A DNA stretch of 59,675 bases, taken from a virus. The stretch lies in IMG/VR virus record IMGVR_UViG_3300022752_005293, positions 1 through 59,675 of that record; one strand, written 5' to 3'. Of this stretch, positions 54,335-59,675 are shown in pieces. Under the pieces are notes generated by a model, which did no database searches, was not told where the DNA came from, and saw nothing but the letters and a program-made list of their open reading frames with translations. A program made the translations under genes and the position numbers. Position 1 is the stretch's first letter. Every line of letters starts with the position of its first letter.

Positions 54335-55273
54335 GAAGTTCGTGAAGATCAATTTTTGTGGGTTGAAAGATATCGTCCTCGTAAATTAACTGATTGTATT
54401 TTGCCCGCTGATCAGAAAAAAATTTTTGAGGAAATGATAAGTAAAGGTGAGATTCAAAATATGTTATTGTGTGGTTCAGCTGGTGTAGGCAAAACCACTG
54501 TAGCTAGGGCATTATGTGAGGAATTAGAAACAGATTATATAGTAATTAATGGTTCAGAAGAATCTGGAATTGATATTCTTAGAACTAAGATCAAACAGTT
54601 TGCATCCACAGTATCATTCAGTGGCAAAACAAAAGTTGTAATTTTAGATGAAGCAGATTATCTAAATCCCAATTCTACTCAACCTGCATTAAGAGCCTTT
54701 ATAGAGGAGTTCTCGGCTAATTGCAGATTTATTTTTACTTGTAACTTTAAAAATAGAATTATTCCTCCTCTTCATTCTAGATGTACTGTTATTGAATTTA
54801 AACTAGCAAAAGATGATAAGCCAAAGCTAGCTGCCAAGTTCTTTAAAAGAGTAAACGAAATTCTAAAACTAGAACAGATTGAATTTGATTCTAAAGTTGT
54901 AGCAAAAGTTATCGAGAAGCATTTTCCAGATTATCGTCGTATTTTAAATGAAATACAGCGTTATTCAGTATCTGGAAAAATTGATGAGGGCATTTTAGTT
55001 AATATGAGTGAAGCCAATATGGCTGATCTTTTTGCTTCTCTTAAAGACAAAGACTGGAAAAGAATGCGAAATTGGGTTGTAAATAATCTTGATAATGATC
55101 CTACAACAGTTATAAGAAAAGTATACGATAATTTAACAGATCAAGTTGTTCAAGTGCCTCAATTAATACTAATATTGGCAGATTATCAATATAAAAGTGC
55201 TTTTTGTGCTGATCAAGAAATAAATTTAGTAGCATGTCTTACTGAAATAATGGCATCTGTAGAATTTAAATGA
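54332..55273 (+). CDS. gp44: Clamp loader large subunit gp44
   Basis: This 313-residue AAA+ ATPase has Walker A GSAGVGKTT at 48-56, Walker B VVILDEAD at 102-109 and the SRC motif (LHSRC) at 147-151. WVERYRPRKLTDCILP is the typical loader N-terminus. Four copies with one gp62 load the gp45 clamp. It is preceded by a putative RegA site and followed by a small gene before gp62. Confidence 0.95.
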   Translation: MEVREDQFLWVERYRPRKLTDCILPADQKKIFEEMISKGEIQNMLLCGSAGVGKTTVARALCEELETDYIVINGSEESGIDILRTKIKQFASTVSFSGKTKVVILDEADYLNPNSTQPALRAFIEEFSANCRFIFTCNFKNRIIPPLHSRCTVIEFKLAKDDKPKLAAKFFKRVNEILKLEQIEFDSKVVAKVIEKHFPDYRRILNEIQRYSVSGKIDEGILVNMSEANMADLFASLKDKDWKRMRNWVVNNLDNDPTTVIRKVYDNLTDQVVQVPQLILILADYQYKSAFCADQEINLVACLTEIMASVEFK

Positions 55274-55539
55274 AGCTTCGTGTTGCAGGAATAAATTATA
55301 GTATAGAATATGTATCCTCAGAAGATTTAAATGGATTACTTGGTATAGCAGATTTTAATAATCAAAAAATTAAAATTAATAACAATGCTACAGAATCAAC
55401 ACAACATATAGCAATTATTCATGAAATAATTCATATTTTAGATAGATCGTATAATATCAAATTGACTGAGGATCAAGTTATTTATCTTGCACAAGCTATT
55501 GTAGCTTTGGTAAACGAAAATCCGGAGTTTAAAATATGA
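55270..55539 (+). CDS. Small HExxH protein (ImmA/IrrE-like) between gp44 and gp62
   Basis: This 89-residue protein contains IAIIHEIIHILDRSYN, an HExxH zinc-peptidase motif. DFNNQKIKINNN before it resembles minimal ImmA/IrrE metallopeptidases of the kind found in phages. A C-terminal helix (VIYLAQAIVALVNENPEF) matches the 'E-x-x-A-x-x-L' helix of that family. It overlaps gp44 and gp62 by 4 bases each. Function in the phage is unknown. Confidence 0.7.
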   Translation: MKLRVAGINYSIEYVSSEDLNGLLGIADFNNQKIKINNNATESTQHIAIIHEIIHILDRSYNIKLTEDQVIYLAQAIVALVNENPEFKI

Positions 55540-56021
55540 TAAAGCCTACAAGAAATAACACATATTCTATACAAGAAAATAAATTATTTGGAGATCCGGT
55601 AGTTAAATATGTGGAAGAAAAATATGATACACCCAAAATTTCACCTTTTGATTTTATAAATGCTATTCATCACACTAAAGAAAATTTAATAGTTGATGAT
55701 TGGTCTGAGAAACAATACAATTCTTTTATTGTAAACAGAGGATTATCGTACGGACAAGATACGATTATACCTGCAAATGAAATGAATTCTAGACCACACT
55801 TGGATAAATTACTTCAATTTTCATTTTTAATAAATATTATTGGATCTAAAAAAAGATTCAATAAATGGTTAAAAGCTGATAAAATTGAAGCGATAGATAT
55901 TGTTCGAGAATACTATGGATATAGCAAAGAAAAAGCTCGTCAAGTACTTCCGCTTCTTAGTGATGAACAAATTGAAACAATAAAAACAAGAATGTATAAA
56001 GGTGGCAGAAATGGCGGATGA
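55536..56021 (+). CDS. gp62: Clamp loader small subunit gp62
   Basis: This 161-residue protein shows SPFDFINAIHHTKENLIVDD, YNSFIVNRGLSYGQDTI and AIDIVREYYGYSKEKARQVL followed by a DEQIETIKTRMYKGG end. This is the pattern of marine T4-like gp62. It forms the 4:1 loader with gp44. The end overlaps regA by 11 bases. Confidence 0.9.
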   Translation: MIKPTRNNTYSIQENKLFGDPVVKYVEEKYDTPKISPFDFINAIHHTKENLIVDDWSEKQYNSFIVNRGLSYGQDTIIPANEMNSRPHLDKLLQFSFLINIIGSKKRFNKWLKADKIEAIDIVREYYGYSKEKARQVLPLLSDEQIETIKTRMYKGGRNGG

Positions 56022-56439
56022 TTTATTTCATATAGATTTCCCTGGATACTCACCATTAGAAGTATCTCTTACACATCCTGACGATTTTTTAAAGGTCAGA
56101 GAAACATTAACTAGAATCGGAGTTGCGTCTAGAAAAGATAAGGTGCTGTATCAGTCTTGTCACATACTTCATAAACAGGGCAGATATTTTATAGTTCATT
56201 TTAAAGAATTATTTGCATTAGATGGAAAACAAGCAGACCTTACTGATAATGATTTGCAACGTAGAAATACTATTGCCAAATTATTGGTAGATTGGGGATT
56301 AATAAAAATTTTAGAACCTAATTTATGTAATGATATAGCTCCTTTATCTCAAATTAAAATAATTGCTTTTAAGGATAAAGATGATTGGGATCTACAAACT
56401 AAATACAATATTGGAAAGAAAAAACAATCTCAGATATAA
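56011..56439 (+). CDS. regA: Translational repressor RegA
   Basis: This protein (142 residues from ATG 56011; a GTG at 56002 would add three) contains PDDFLKVRETLTRIGVASRK, DKVLYQSCHILHKQGRYFIV and HFKELFALDGKQADLTDND, very close to T4 RegA. It binds early mRNAs near start codons and represses translation, including its own operon. The N-terminal 15 residues (DDLFHIDFPGYSPLE) are extra relative to T4. Confidence 0.94.
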   Translation: MADDLFHIDFPGYSPLEVSLTHPDDFLKVRETLTRIGVASRKDKVLYQSCHILHKQGRYFIVHFKELFALDGKQADLTDNDLQRRNTIAKLLVDWGLIKILEPNLCNDIAPLSQIKIIAFKDKDDWDLQTKYNIGKKKQSQI

Positions 56440-56442
56440 ATA
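56435..56442 (+). promoter_or_regulatory. T4-type late promoter upstream of hsp20
   Basis: TATAAATA overlaps the regA stop codon. The transcript would start near 56448 and carry a leader of about 100 nt with two hairpins before the hsp20 ATG at 56548. Confidence 0.7.
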
Positions 56443-56458
56443 ATATGTAGTTATAAAC

Positions 56459-56499
56459 TAGCATGCCAGTGAAGGCTAGTAAAATATTCACTGGTGCTA
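56459..56499 (+). ncRNA. Leader hairpin upstream of hsp20
   Basis: TAGCA + CCAGTGAA (56459-56473, with a TG bulge) pairs with TTCACTGG + TGCTA (56487-56499), loop of 13 bases. An alternative stem ACTAGC/GCTAGT (56457-56462 with 56475-56480) also exists. The TGCTA arm is shared with the terminator hairpin that follows, so the two can compete. Candidate attenuator or small RNA. Confidence 0.5.
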
Positions 56500-56523
56500 A
56501 TGCCATATGGGTTAGCATTTTTT
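56495..56523 (+). terminator. Intrinsic terminator in the hsp20 leader
   Basis: TGCTAA (56495-56500) pairs with TTAGCA (56512-56517), extended by CC/GG around an ATAT loop, followed by six T. It lies between the late promoter and the hsp20 start, so it either ends the regA transcript or attenuates hsp20. Confidence 0.7.
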
Positions 56524-56547
56524 AAACTCGCTAAATAGGAGAATTAA

Positions 56548-57039
56548 ATGACATTACTTACTTTAAAAAACGCACCTTTTGATATGATGTTTAAAGACAT
56601 GGATAAGTTTTTAGTTGGATTTGATGAAACTTATAATCGCATGGCTAAATTTCATGATGATTTGACCAAAAATATTCCTAACTATCCTCCATATAATATT
56701 CGTAAGGTTGAAGATAATAGATATGTTATTGAACTGGCGGTCGCTGGTTTCGGAAAATCTGATATTGAGATTTCTATTGAGGATAATAAACTAATTATTT
56801 CTGGTAATGCAAAAGAAGATAATGATAATTTCTTATATAAAGGTATTGCTAATAGAGCATTTACTCGTACATTCTTACTTAATGATCATATAGAAATTAA
56901 TCATGCTGCTATGATAAACGGTATGCTTAAAATTGCTTTAGAAAAAATAATTCCGGAGCATAAGAAGCCTAAAAAAATTGAAGTTAAAGACGGTGATGCT
57001 AAAATTAGTAAAAAAACATTTTTAACAGAGGATGAGTAA
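56548..57039 (+). CDS. hsp20: Small heat-shock protein Hsp20
   Basis: This 163-residue alpha-crystallin-type chaperone of the IbpA kind has NYPPYNIRKVEDNRYVIELA, VAGFGKSDIEISIEDNKLII and RAFTRTFLLNDHIEINHA; the C-terminal AMINGMLKIALEK is followed by a basic tail. Hsp20 is a common gene of marine T4-like phages and probably protects folding virion proteins. A clear Shine-Dalgarno (TAGGAGA) precedes it. The structured leader upstream may regulate it. Confidence 0.93.
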   Translation: MTLLTLKNAPFDMMFKDMDKFLVGFDETYNRMAKFHDDLTKNIPNYPPYNIRKVEDNRYVIELAVAGFGKSDIEISIEDNKLIISGNAKEDNDNFLYKGIANRAFTRTFLLNDHIEINHAAMINGMLKIALEKIIPEHKKPKKIEVKDGDAKISKKTFLTEDE

Positions 57040-57185
57040 TGCATTCTTTAATTCATATCTTTTTGGATTGGTTAGAGAACAAGTTACATATACCTAACTT
57101 TGCTGAAACTTATCTATCACAAAGTATAGATAGGGCTGATTTTAGTCATAGAGAAAAAATACTTCAACAAAAAGGATTACTATGA
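57039..57185 (+). CDS. Small ORF, 48 residues
   Basis: The ATG overlaps the hsp20 stop (TAATG). The product begins MHSLIHIFLDWLENKLHIPN and ends REKILQQKGLL, with an amphipathic N-terminal helix. It is not recognised. Tight coupling to hsp20 and to the next small ORF (ATGA overlap) supports that it is translated. Confidence 0.5.
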   Translation: MHSLIHIFLDWLENKLHIPNFAETYLSQSIDRADFSHREKILQQKGLL

Positions 57186-57286
57186 AATTTTTAAAAATAA
57201 TTTGGAAATTTCTAGAAGCTATGACTGAAGGACGTAGAATGCGAGTTGATCGTGAAGTTCAAAAATATATTCGCAATATTAGATAA
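57182..57286 (+). CDS. Small basic ORF, 34 residues
   Basis: MKFLKIIWKFLEAMTEGRRM then REVQKYIRNIR. It is short, basic and amphipathic. It overlaps both neighbours in different frames. It is not recognised; existence is supported only by the coupled overlaps. Confidence 0.4.
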   Translation: MKFLKIIWKFLEAMTEGRRMRVDREVQKYIRNIR

Positions 57287-57449
57287 TTTTAGTAGCTTTG
57301 ATACTATTAATCTGGGGAATTGGTTTGTAAAAATTAGTTCCCTGGATAATCAAATCTTGATTCATACTATTAATATAGTAAGCTTAGAATACGAATTGAA
57401 AATATTTTTAGATGAAAAAGAGGCATTTAATTATTTGGAGAATTTATGA
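57252..57449 (+). CDS. Hypothetical protein, 65 residues
   Basis: The likely start is GTG 57252 inside the previous small ORF (a TTG at 57246 is the alternative). The product KFKNIFAILDNFSSFDTINL ... EKEAFNYLENL is beta/alpha mixed with no known motif. It overlaps the next gene by 4 bases. Possible, but the start is uncertain. Confidence 0.45.
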   Translation: MKFKNIFAILDNFSSFDTINLGNWFVKISSLDNQILIHTINIVSLEYELKIFLDEKEAFNYLENL

Positions 57450-57724
57450 TTAAAGTTGTGAAGCTTGTAACCACTGAAGAAATTGTCGGTGATCTGACTG
57501 ACAAGGGGGAATTTTATTTAATAGAACAACCCTGTGCTGTAATTATTATTCCATCCCAATCAAGTTTGTCTGAGCATCGTATGGGATTAATGCCTTATGC
57601 GGGCTATACTAAAGGGCATCAAATCGAAGTTAAAAAAGATAAAATTGCTTGGGAAGCTGACCCAGCCGAAGAATTATATAATCAATACAATAAGGTATTT
57701 GGTTCAGGCATTCAACTTTTTTAG
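57446..57724 (+). CDS. Conserved-looking hypothetical protein, 92 residues
   Basis: It starts MIKVVKLVTTEEIVGDLTDK, with PCAVIIIPSQSS, LMPYAGYTKGHQIEVKKDKI and a C-terminal AEELYNQYNKVFGSGIQ. The pattern KL-V-x-x-EEIVG ... P-x-x-I-x-x-P suggests a small beta-barrel (LSm-like), weakly similar to the protein at 18709. No function is known. Confidence 0.65.
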   Translation: MIKVVKLVTTEEIVGDLTDKGEFYLIEQPCAVIIIPSQSSLSEHRMGLMPYAGYTKGHQIEVKKDKIAWEADPAEELYNQYNKVFGSGIQLF

Positions 57725-57727
57725 TTT

Positions 57728-58021
57728 ATGAAAAAGAATTTTAATGGTCCTGTAGTTTACTTGGATCCTAAAACATTGTTACCTACATGTAATCCTACAA
57801 TATGTAAAGATAAAATAAAAAGTTTTTATGAAATAAAGGAAACTAATTATAAATGGGTAGGTGGTCCAGTAAAACATAGATTTTATTATTCTATTTGTTC
57901 AGAATGTAATAGAAGAACTATTACTAATTTAGATAAAAAATTGACAGATCAATCTTACAAATCAGGAACTAGAAATCAAGGAATAGATCCTACATTAACT
58001 GAGGAAGAACTAAATGTATAA
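57728..58021 (+). CDS. Hypothetical Cys-containing protein, 97 residues
   Basis: The protein has four Cys: LPTCNPTICKD and SICSECNRRTITNL, the second a CxxC pair that may hold a metal with the first. A Tyr/Trp-rich middle (NYKWVGGPVKHRFYYS) separates them. There is no recognised family. It overlaps the following small basic ORF by 8 bases. Confidence 0.6.
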   Translation: MKKNFNGPVVYLDPKTLLPTCNPTICKDKIKSFYEIKETNYKWVGGPVKHRFYYSICSECNRRTITNLDKKLTDQSYKSGTRNQGIDPTLTEEELNV

Positions 58022-58124
58022 AAGAAAAATTGATAAAAGAACAAGACAAGATGGCAGTAAAACTGCCACAATGAATAAACATACCAAACGATCTTTTAAG
58101 AAGTATAGGGGTCAAGGTAAATAA
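58014..58124 (+). CDS. Small highly basic ORF, 36 residues
   Basis: MYKRKIDKRTRQDGSKTATM followed by NKHTKRSFKKYRGQGK: over one third Lys/Arg. It starts inside the preceding gene's end and stops 17 bases before the tRNA. It could be a nucleic-acid-binding peptide; it is not recognised. Confidence 0.45.
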   Translation: MYKRKIDKRTRQDGSKTATMNKHTKRSFKKYRGQGK

Positions 58125-58141
58125 TTTATCTTAATTAATGC

Positions 58142-58215
58142 CGCGGGTTGGTGAAAAGGTATCACAGAGGACTCATAATCCTCAGTTTCTAGTTCGAATC
58201 TAGAACCCGCAACCA
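58142..58215 (+). tRNA. tRNA with CAT anticodon, initiator-like acceptor stem
   Basis: The cloverleaf is acceptor CGCGGGT / ACCCGCA (58142-58148, 58205-58211), D stem GTGA/TCAC, anticodon stem GAGGA/TCCTC with loop CTCATAA (anticodon CAT at 58174-58176), variable loop of 4, T stem TCTAG/CTAGA with loop TTCGAAT, discriminator A and encoded CCA. The C1-A72 mismatch and CGCGGG acceptor match bacterial initiator tRNA-fMet. The anticodon stem lacks its three G-C pairs and the D stem has T11-A24 as in elongators. Met is most likely; tRNA-Ile(CAT) is the alternative. Confidence 0.9.
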
Positions 58216-58225
58216 CTTTCAAATT

Positions 58226-58244
58226 TTGCAGATAGATTCTGCAA
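58226..58244 (+). terminator. Short hairpin between convergent transcripts
   Basis: TTGCAGA (58226-58232) pairs with TCTGCAA (58238-58244) around TAGAT. It follows the tRNA by 10 bases and is flanked by T-rich sequence on one side and AAATTTT on the other. It may end the + strand transcript or act as a processing site; there is no strong T-run. Confidence 0.4.
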
Positions 58245-58261
58245 TATCTTTATTCCCCATA

Positions 58262-58300
58262 AAAAAATAAGGCGCGTACCAGTTTATTAACCAATACGCG
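58262..58300 (-). terminator. Minus-strand terminator
   Basis: Read on the minus strand, CGCGTA (58300-58295) pairs with TACGCG (58278-58273), extended by weaker pairs to an AATA loop. CCTTATTTTTTT follows at 58272-58261. It lies 10 bases after the stop of the minus-strand gene 58310-58924. Confidence 0.6.
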
Positions 58301-58309
58301 ACTAATATA

Positions 58310-58924
58310 TCAATCCAAACTAATTGGTTTAATTGCTGGTTTTCCAATAGGTCGACTTCCAGATGAAGATGGTGAAGAAGAAAAGTTATTATTGGGCATA
58401 AAATCATTACTAATATTGGTATCTCGCATTTGGGAATCAGACATTGAAATTGGGGAAGGACCTATGGGTCTTGTGTGTAATCCAATCGATTTGTTCTGCC
58501 CATTCATTGCATTGGCTTGGGCTGCTGCTCCAGCCATTGCTGCTTCTTTACCTGAACCTGCTAGCATAATGCCAGACAAAGTACCACATAAAAATGTAGC
58601 AACAGGAATAATTAATTCAAAGAATTTTTGATCTATTGGGCTTATAGCATTTAAGGGTTGCGTGACAAACATGATACTATAAAGAACAGTAAAAACAATC
58701 CCAATAAGAGTGAGCGCCAAACAGACTCCGATAATGAATTTAAGACGAACCATAAGTTCGTTTTCAGTATACCTTTCTCCAGGTTTAGATCTTGTTTCCG
58801 ATCTGTGCGCATATTTTTCTTCCTTGTAAGGAGTAGATTTTTTATCTATATTGTTTATTTTGGGAGAGGTAGTTTGAGTATTTTCATTCAAATCAGGATT
58901 TTTAAATAAATCTTTTATACTCAT
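58310..58924 (-). CDS. Two-helix membrane protein
   Basis: This 204-residue protein has a polar N-terminal 60 residues, two hydrophobic helices at about 61-87 (FIIGVCLALTLIGIVFTVLY) and 101-122 (FFELIIPVATFLCGTLSGIM), and an Ala/Ser/Pro-rich cytoplasmic-looking tail. It is last in a four-gene minus-strand operon with another membrane protein and a lipoprotein. A holin-like or virion membrane role is possible; no family is recognised with confidence. It overlaps the lipoprotein gene by 4 bases. Confidence 0.7.
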   Translation of the reverse strand: MSIKDLFKNPDLNENTQTTSPKINNIDKKSTPYKEEKYAHRSETRSKPGERYTENELMVRLKFIIGVCLALTLIGIVFTVLYSIMFVTQPLNAISPIDQKFFELIIPVATFLCGTLSGIMLAGSGKEAAMAGAAAQANAMNGQNKSIGLHTRPIGPSPISMSDSQMRDTNISNDFMPNNNFSSSPSSSGSRPIGKPAIKPISLD

Positions 58925-59154
58925 CTATTAGTTCCTTTACATTCAGCACAACTATTTTTATTGGGGCTAGAATATGATGCTACACCTTCCTGCCCTTTAA
59001 ATATATGTTCTGGGCAATCTCTAGATACTTCGCAGTATGGTTTTTTACAATAATCCTTTTCCCAATTATCTGGATTTTGACAAGGATATCTATATCTAGA
59101 ATCGCAACCAAATAAAATTAACGATATTATAATCATTAGAGTAGATTTAAACAT
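58921..59154 (-). CDS. Small Cys-rich lipoprotein
   Basis: This 77-residue protein has a lipoprotein signal MFKSTLMIIISLILFGC with lipobox LFGC (Cys17), then DSRYRYPCQNPDNWEKDYCK and four more Cys. The 'CDSRYRYPCQ-P-NW' start recurs, to my knowledge, in small proteins of marine T4-like phages. It would sit in the host inner or outer membrane. With flanking membrane proteins, an outer-membrane spanin-like role in lysis is one hypothesis. Confidence 0.7.
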   Translation of the reverse strand: MFKSTLMIIISLILFGCDSRYRYPCQNPDNWEKDYCKKPYCEVSRDCPEHIFKGQEGVASYSSPNKNSCAECKGTNR

Positions 59155-59165
59155 GATATTAAATT

Positions 59166-59537
59166 TTAAGTAATATTAATCGGATTAATTCTTGGTTTGA
59201 TTGTTTTAACATCTATTGTCTCCTTGGGTTTATTTATATATTTGTCAAAAATAGCATTGCCTACCCAAGCAGCCATATATCCCATAAAGTACCATTCACT
59301 AAATTTATTCTCAAGTATAAGATACACAAATCCCCAGGTACTAACTATCCATGCTCCAAATCTAGAAAATTTTTTCTCATCTATTTTATTATTTACACAG
59401 ATCAAATCTTTCAAATCAATATTATTTTTACTATCTTTATGCCATATGTATAATAAAAAAATTAAAAAAACAACAACCATTATTAATACAATACTCATAG
59501 CTATTTGAGTAGTATTTAAAGACAACCAATTTATCAT
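59166..59537 (-). CDS. Membrane protein (three hydrophobic segments)
   Basis: This 123-residue protein has an N-terminal helix (IAMSIVLIMVVVFLIFLLYI), then FGAWIVSTWGFVYLILE and WYFMGYMAAWVGNAIFDKY. Small phage membrane proteins with 'FGAWLVSTW ... E-x-x-x-EWFF-x-GYM-x-W' are known near lysis or virion genes. Its start overlaps the stop of the upstream coiled-coil gene (ATGA). Confidence 0.65.
   Translation of the reverse strand: MINWLSLNTTQIAMSIVLIMVVVFLIFLLYIWHKDSKNNIDLKDLICVNNKIDEKKFSRFGAWIVSTWGFVYLILENKFSEWYFMGYMAAWVGNAIFDKYINKPKETIDVKTIKPRINPINIT
59231..59238 (-). promoter_or_regulatory. Possible minus-strand late promoter
   Basis: TATAAATA on the minus strand, inside the 59166-59537 gene and about 77 bases upstream of the lipoprotein start. 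In DNA this AT-rich the octamer also occurs by chance in genes, so confidence is low. Confidence 0.3.
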
Positions 59538-59675
59538 TTGTTTGCTAATGGATTATCTAGTGCCTTCTTCAATTTTTCATCCATGTCTTTCTCAAGGCGT
59601 TTCATTTTAGCATCTATATCTTTGTTGTTTGAAGCTATAGCTTTGCTGTTTTCTGCTGCCATGCGATTCATTTCT
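59534..59675 (-). CDS. Coiled-coil protein, 5' end outside the window
   Basis: The frame is open from the window edge (codons from 59674 downwards) to a TGA at 59536-59534. The visible 46 residues (MNRMAAENSKAIASNNKDID then AKMKRLEKDMDEKLKKALDN) form a charged coiled coil. The stop overlaps the next gene's start. It belongs to the same minus-strand operon. An internal ATG at 59671 could be a start, but the frame is open beyond it. Confidence 0.6.
   Translation of the reverse strand, partial: EMNRMAAENSKAIASNNKDIDAKMKRLEKDMDEKLKKALDNPLANK

Noticed and set aside
1-59675. Prophage attachment site, insertion sequence or transposase
   Set aside because: No integrase, transposase or terminal inverted repeats were seen; the only mobile gene is the HNH endonuclease.

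Overview
This window looks like part of the genome of a marine T4-like myovirus (Caudoviricetes, contractile tail) of the cyanophage/pelagiphage type. The evidence is the T4 structural gene order 13-14-15-16-17-18-19-20-67-68-21-22-23, the T4 replication order 45-44-62-regA, uvsY-uvsW-55, 47-46, and T4-type late promoters (TATAAATA). Genes common in marine T4-like phages are also present: hsp20, cobS, peptide deformylase, queE, folE and queD. The DNA is AT-rich and almost every gene lies on the + strand, packed with ATGA or TAATG overlaps. No photosystem or high-light-inducible gene is visible, so the host cannot be named from this window; a marine alphaproteobacterium (SAR11-like) or a picocyanobacterium are the natural candidates.

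Layout: 1-3062 holds the 3' part of a repeat-rich tail fibre gene and a small structural gene. 3062-15222 is the head/neck/tail/terminase module up to the major capsid protein, closed by a strong terminator. 15300-19708 holds a tube-like structural protein, a glycosyltransferase, uvsY, uvsW and the late sigma factor gp55. 19747-28199 is a nucleotide-modification block: queE, folE, a DpdA-like base transglycosylase, two QueD/T-fold proteins, two GT-B glycosyltransferases, an epimerase and a 2OG-Fe(II) oxygenase. 28434-32439 holds an HNH endonuclease, gene 47 (interrupted by one extra T), gene 46 and peptide deformylase. 32512-35900 is a VWA/metallopeptidase plus AAA+ ATPase pair (CobT/CobS-like), each gene behind its own sigma70-type promoter. 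35909-52594 is an approximately 17-kb glycan island. 52582-57039 holds a DUF3310-like gene, the clamp, clamp loader, RegA and Hsp20. Small ORFs, an initiator-like tRNA(CAT) and a minus-strand membrane-protein/lipoprotein cassette follow.

How the genes may work together: FolE, QueD and QueE form most of the route from GTP to 7-carboxy-7-deazaguanine, and the DpdA-like enzyme would place a 7-deazaguanine in DNA. The glycosyltransferase just upstream of it ends in SLEDLFA and the DpdA-like protein ends in SLEELFA. Both resemble the C-terminal sliding-clamp peptides of T4-type phages, so I propose a replication-coupled and possibly glycosylated deazaguanine hypermodification system. Separately, the glycan island can make GDP-6-deoxyhexoses and probably 3,6-dideoxyhexoses (Gmd, Fcl, ColD-like, RfbH-like). 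It also holds a GT10 fucosyltransferase-like enzyme and an unusual aldolase/SDR/dehydroquinate-synthase-like/ThDP-enzyme set. Functions are inferred from motifs and context only; no database search was possible.
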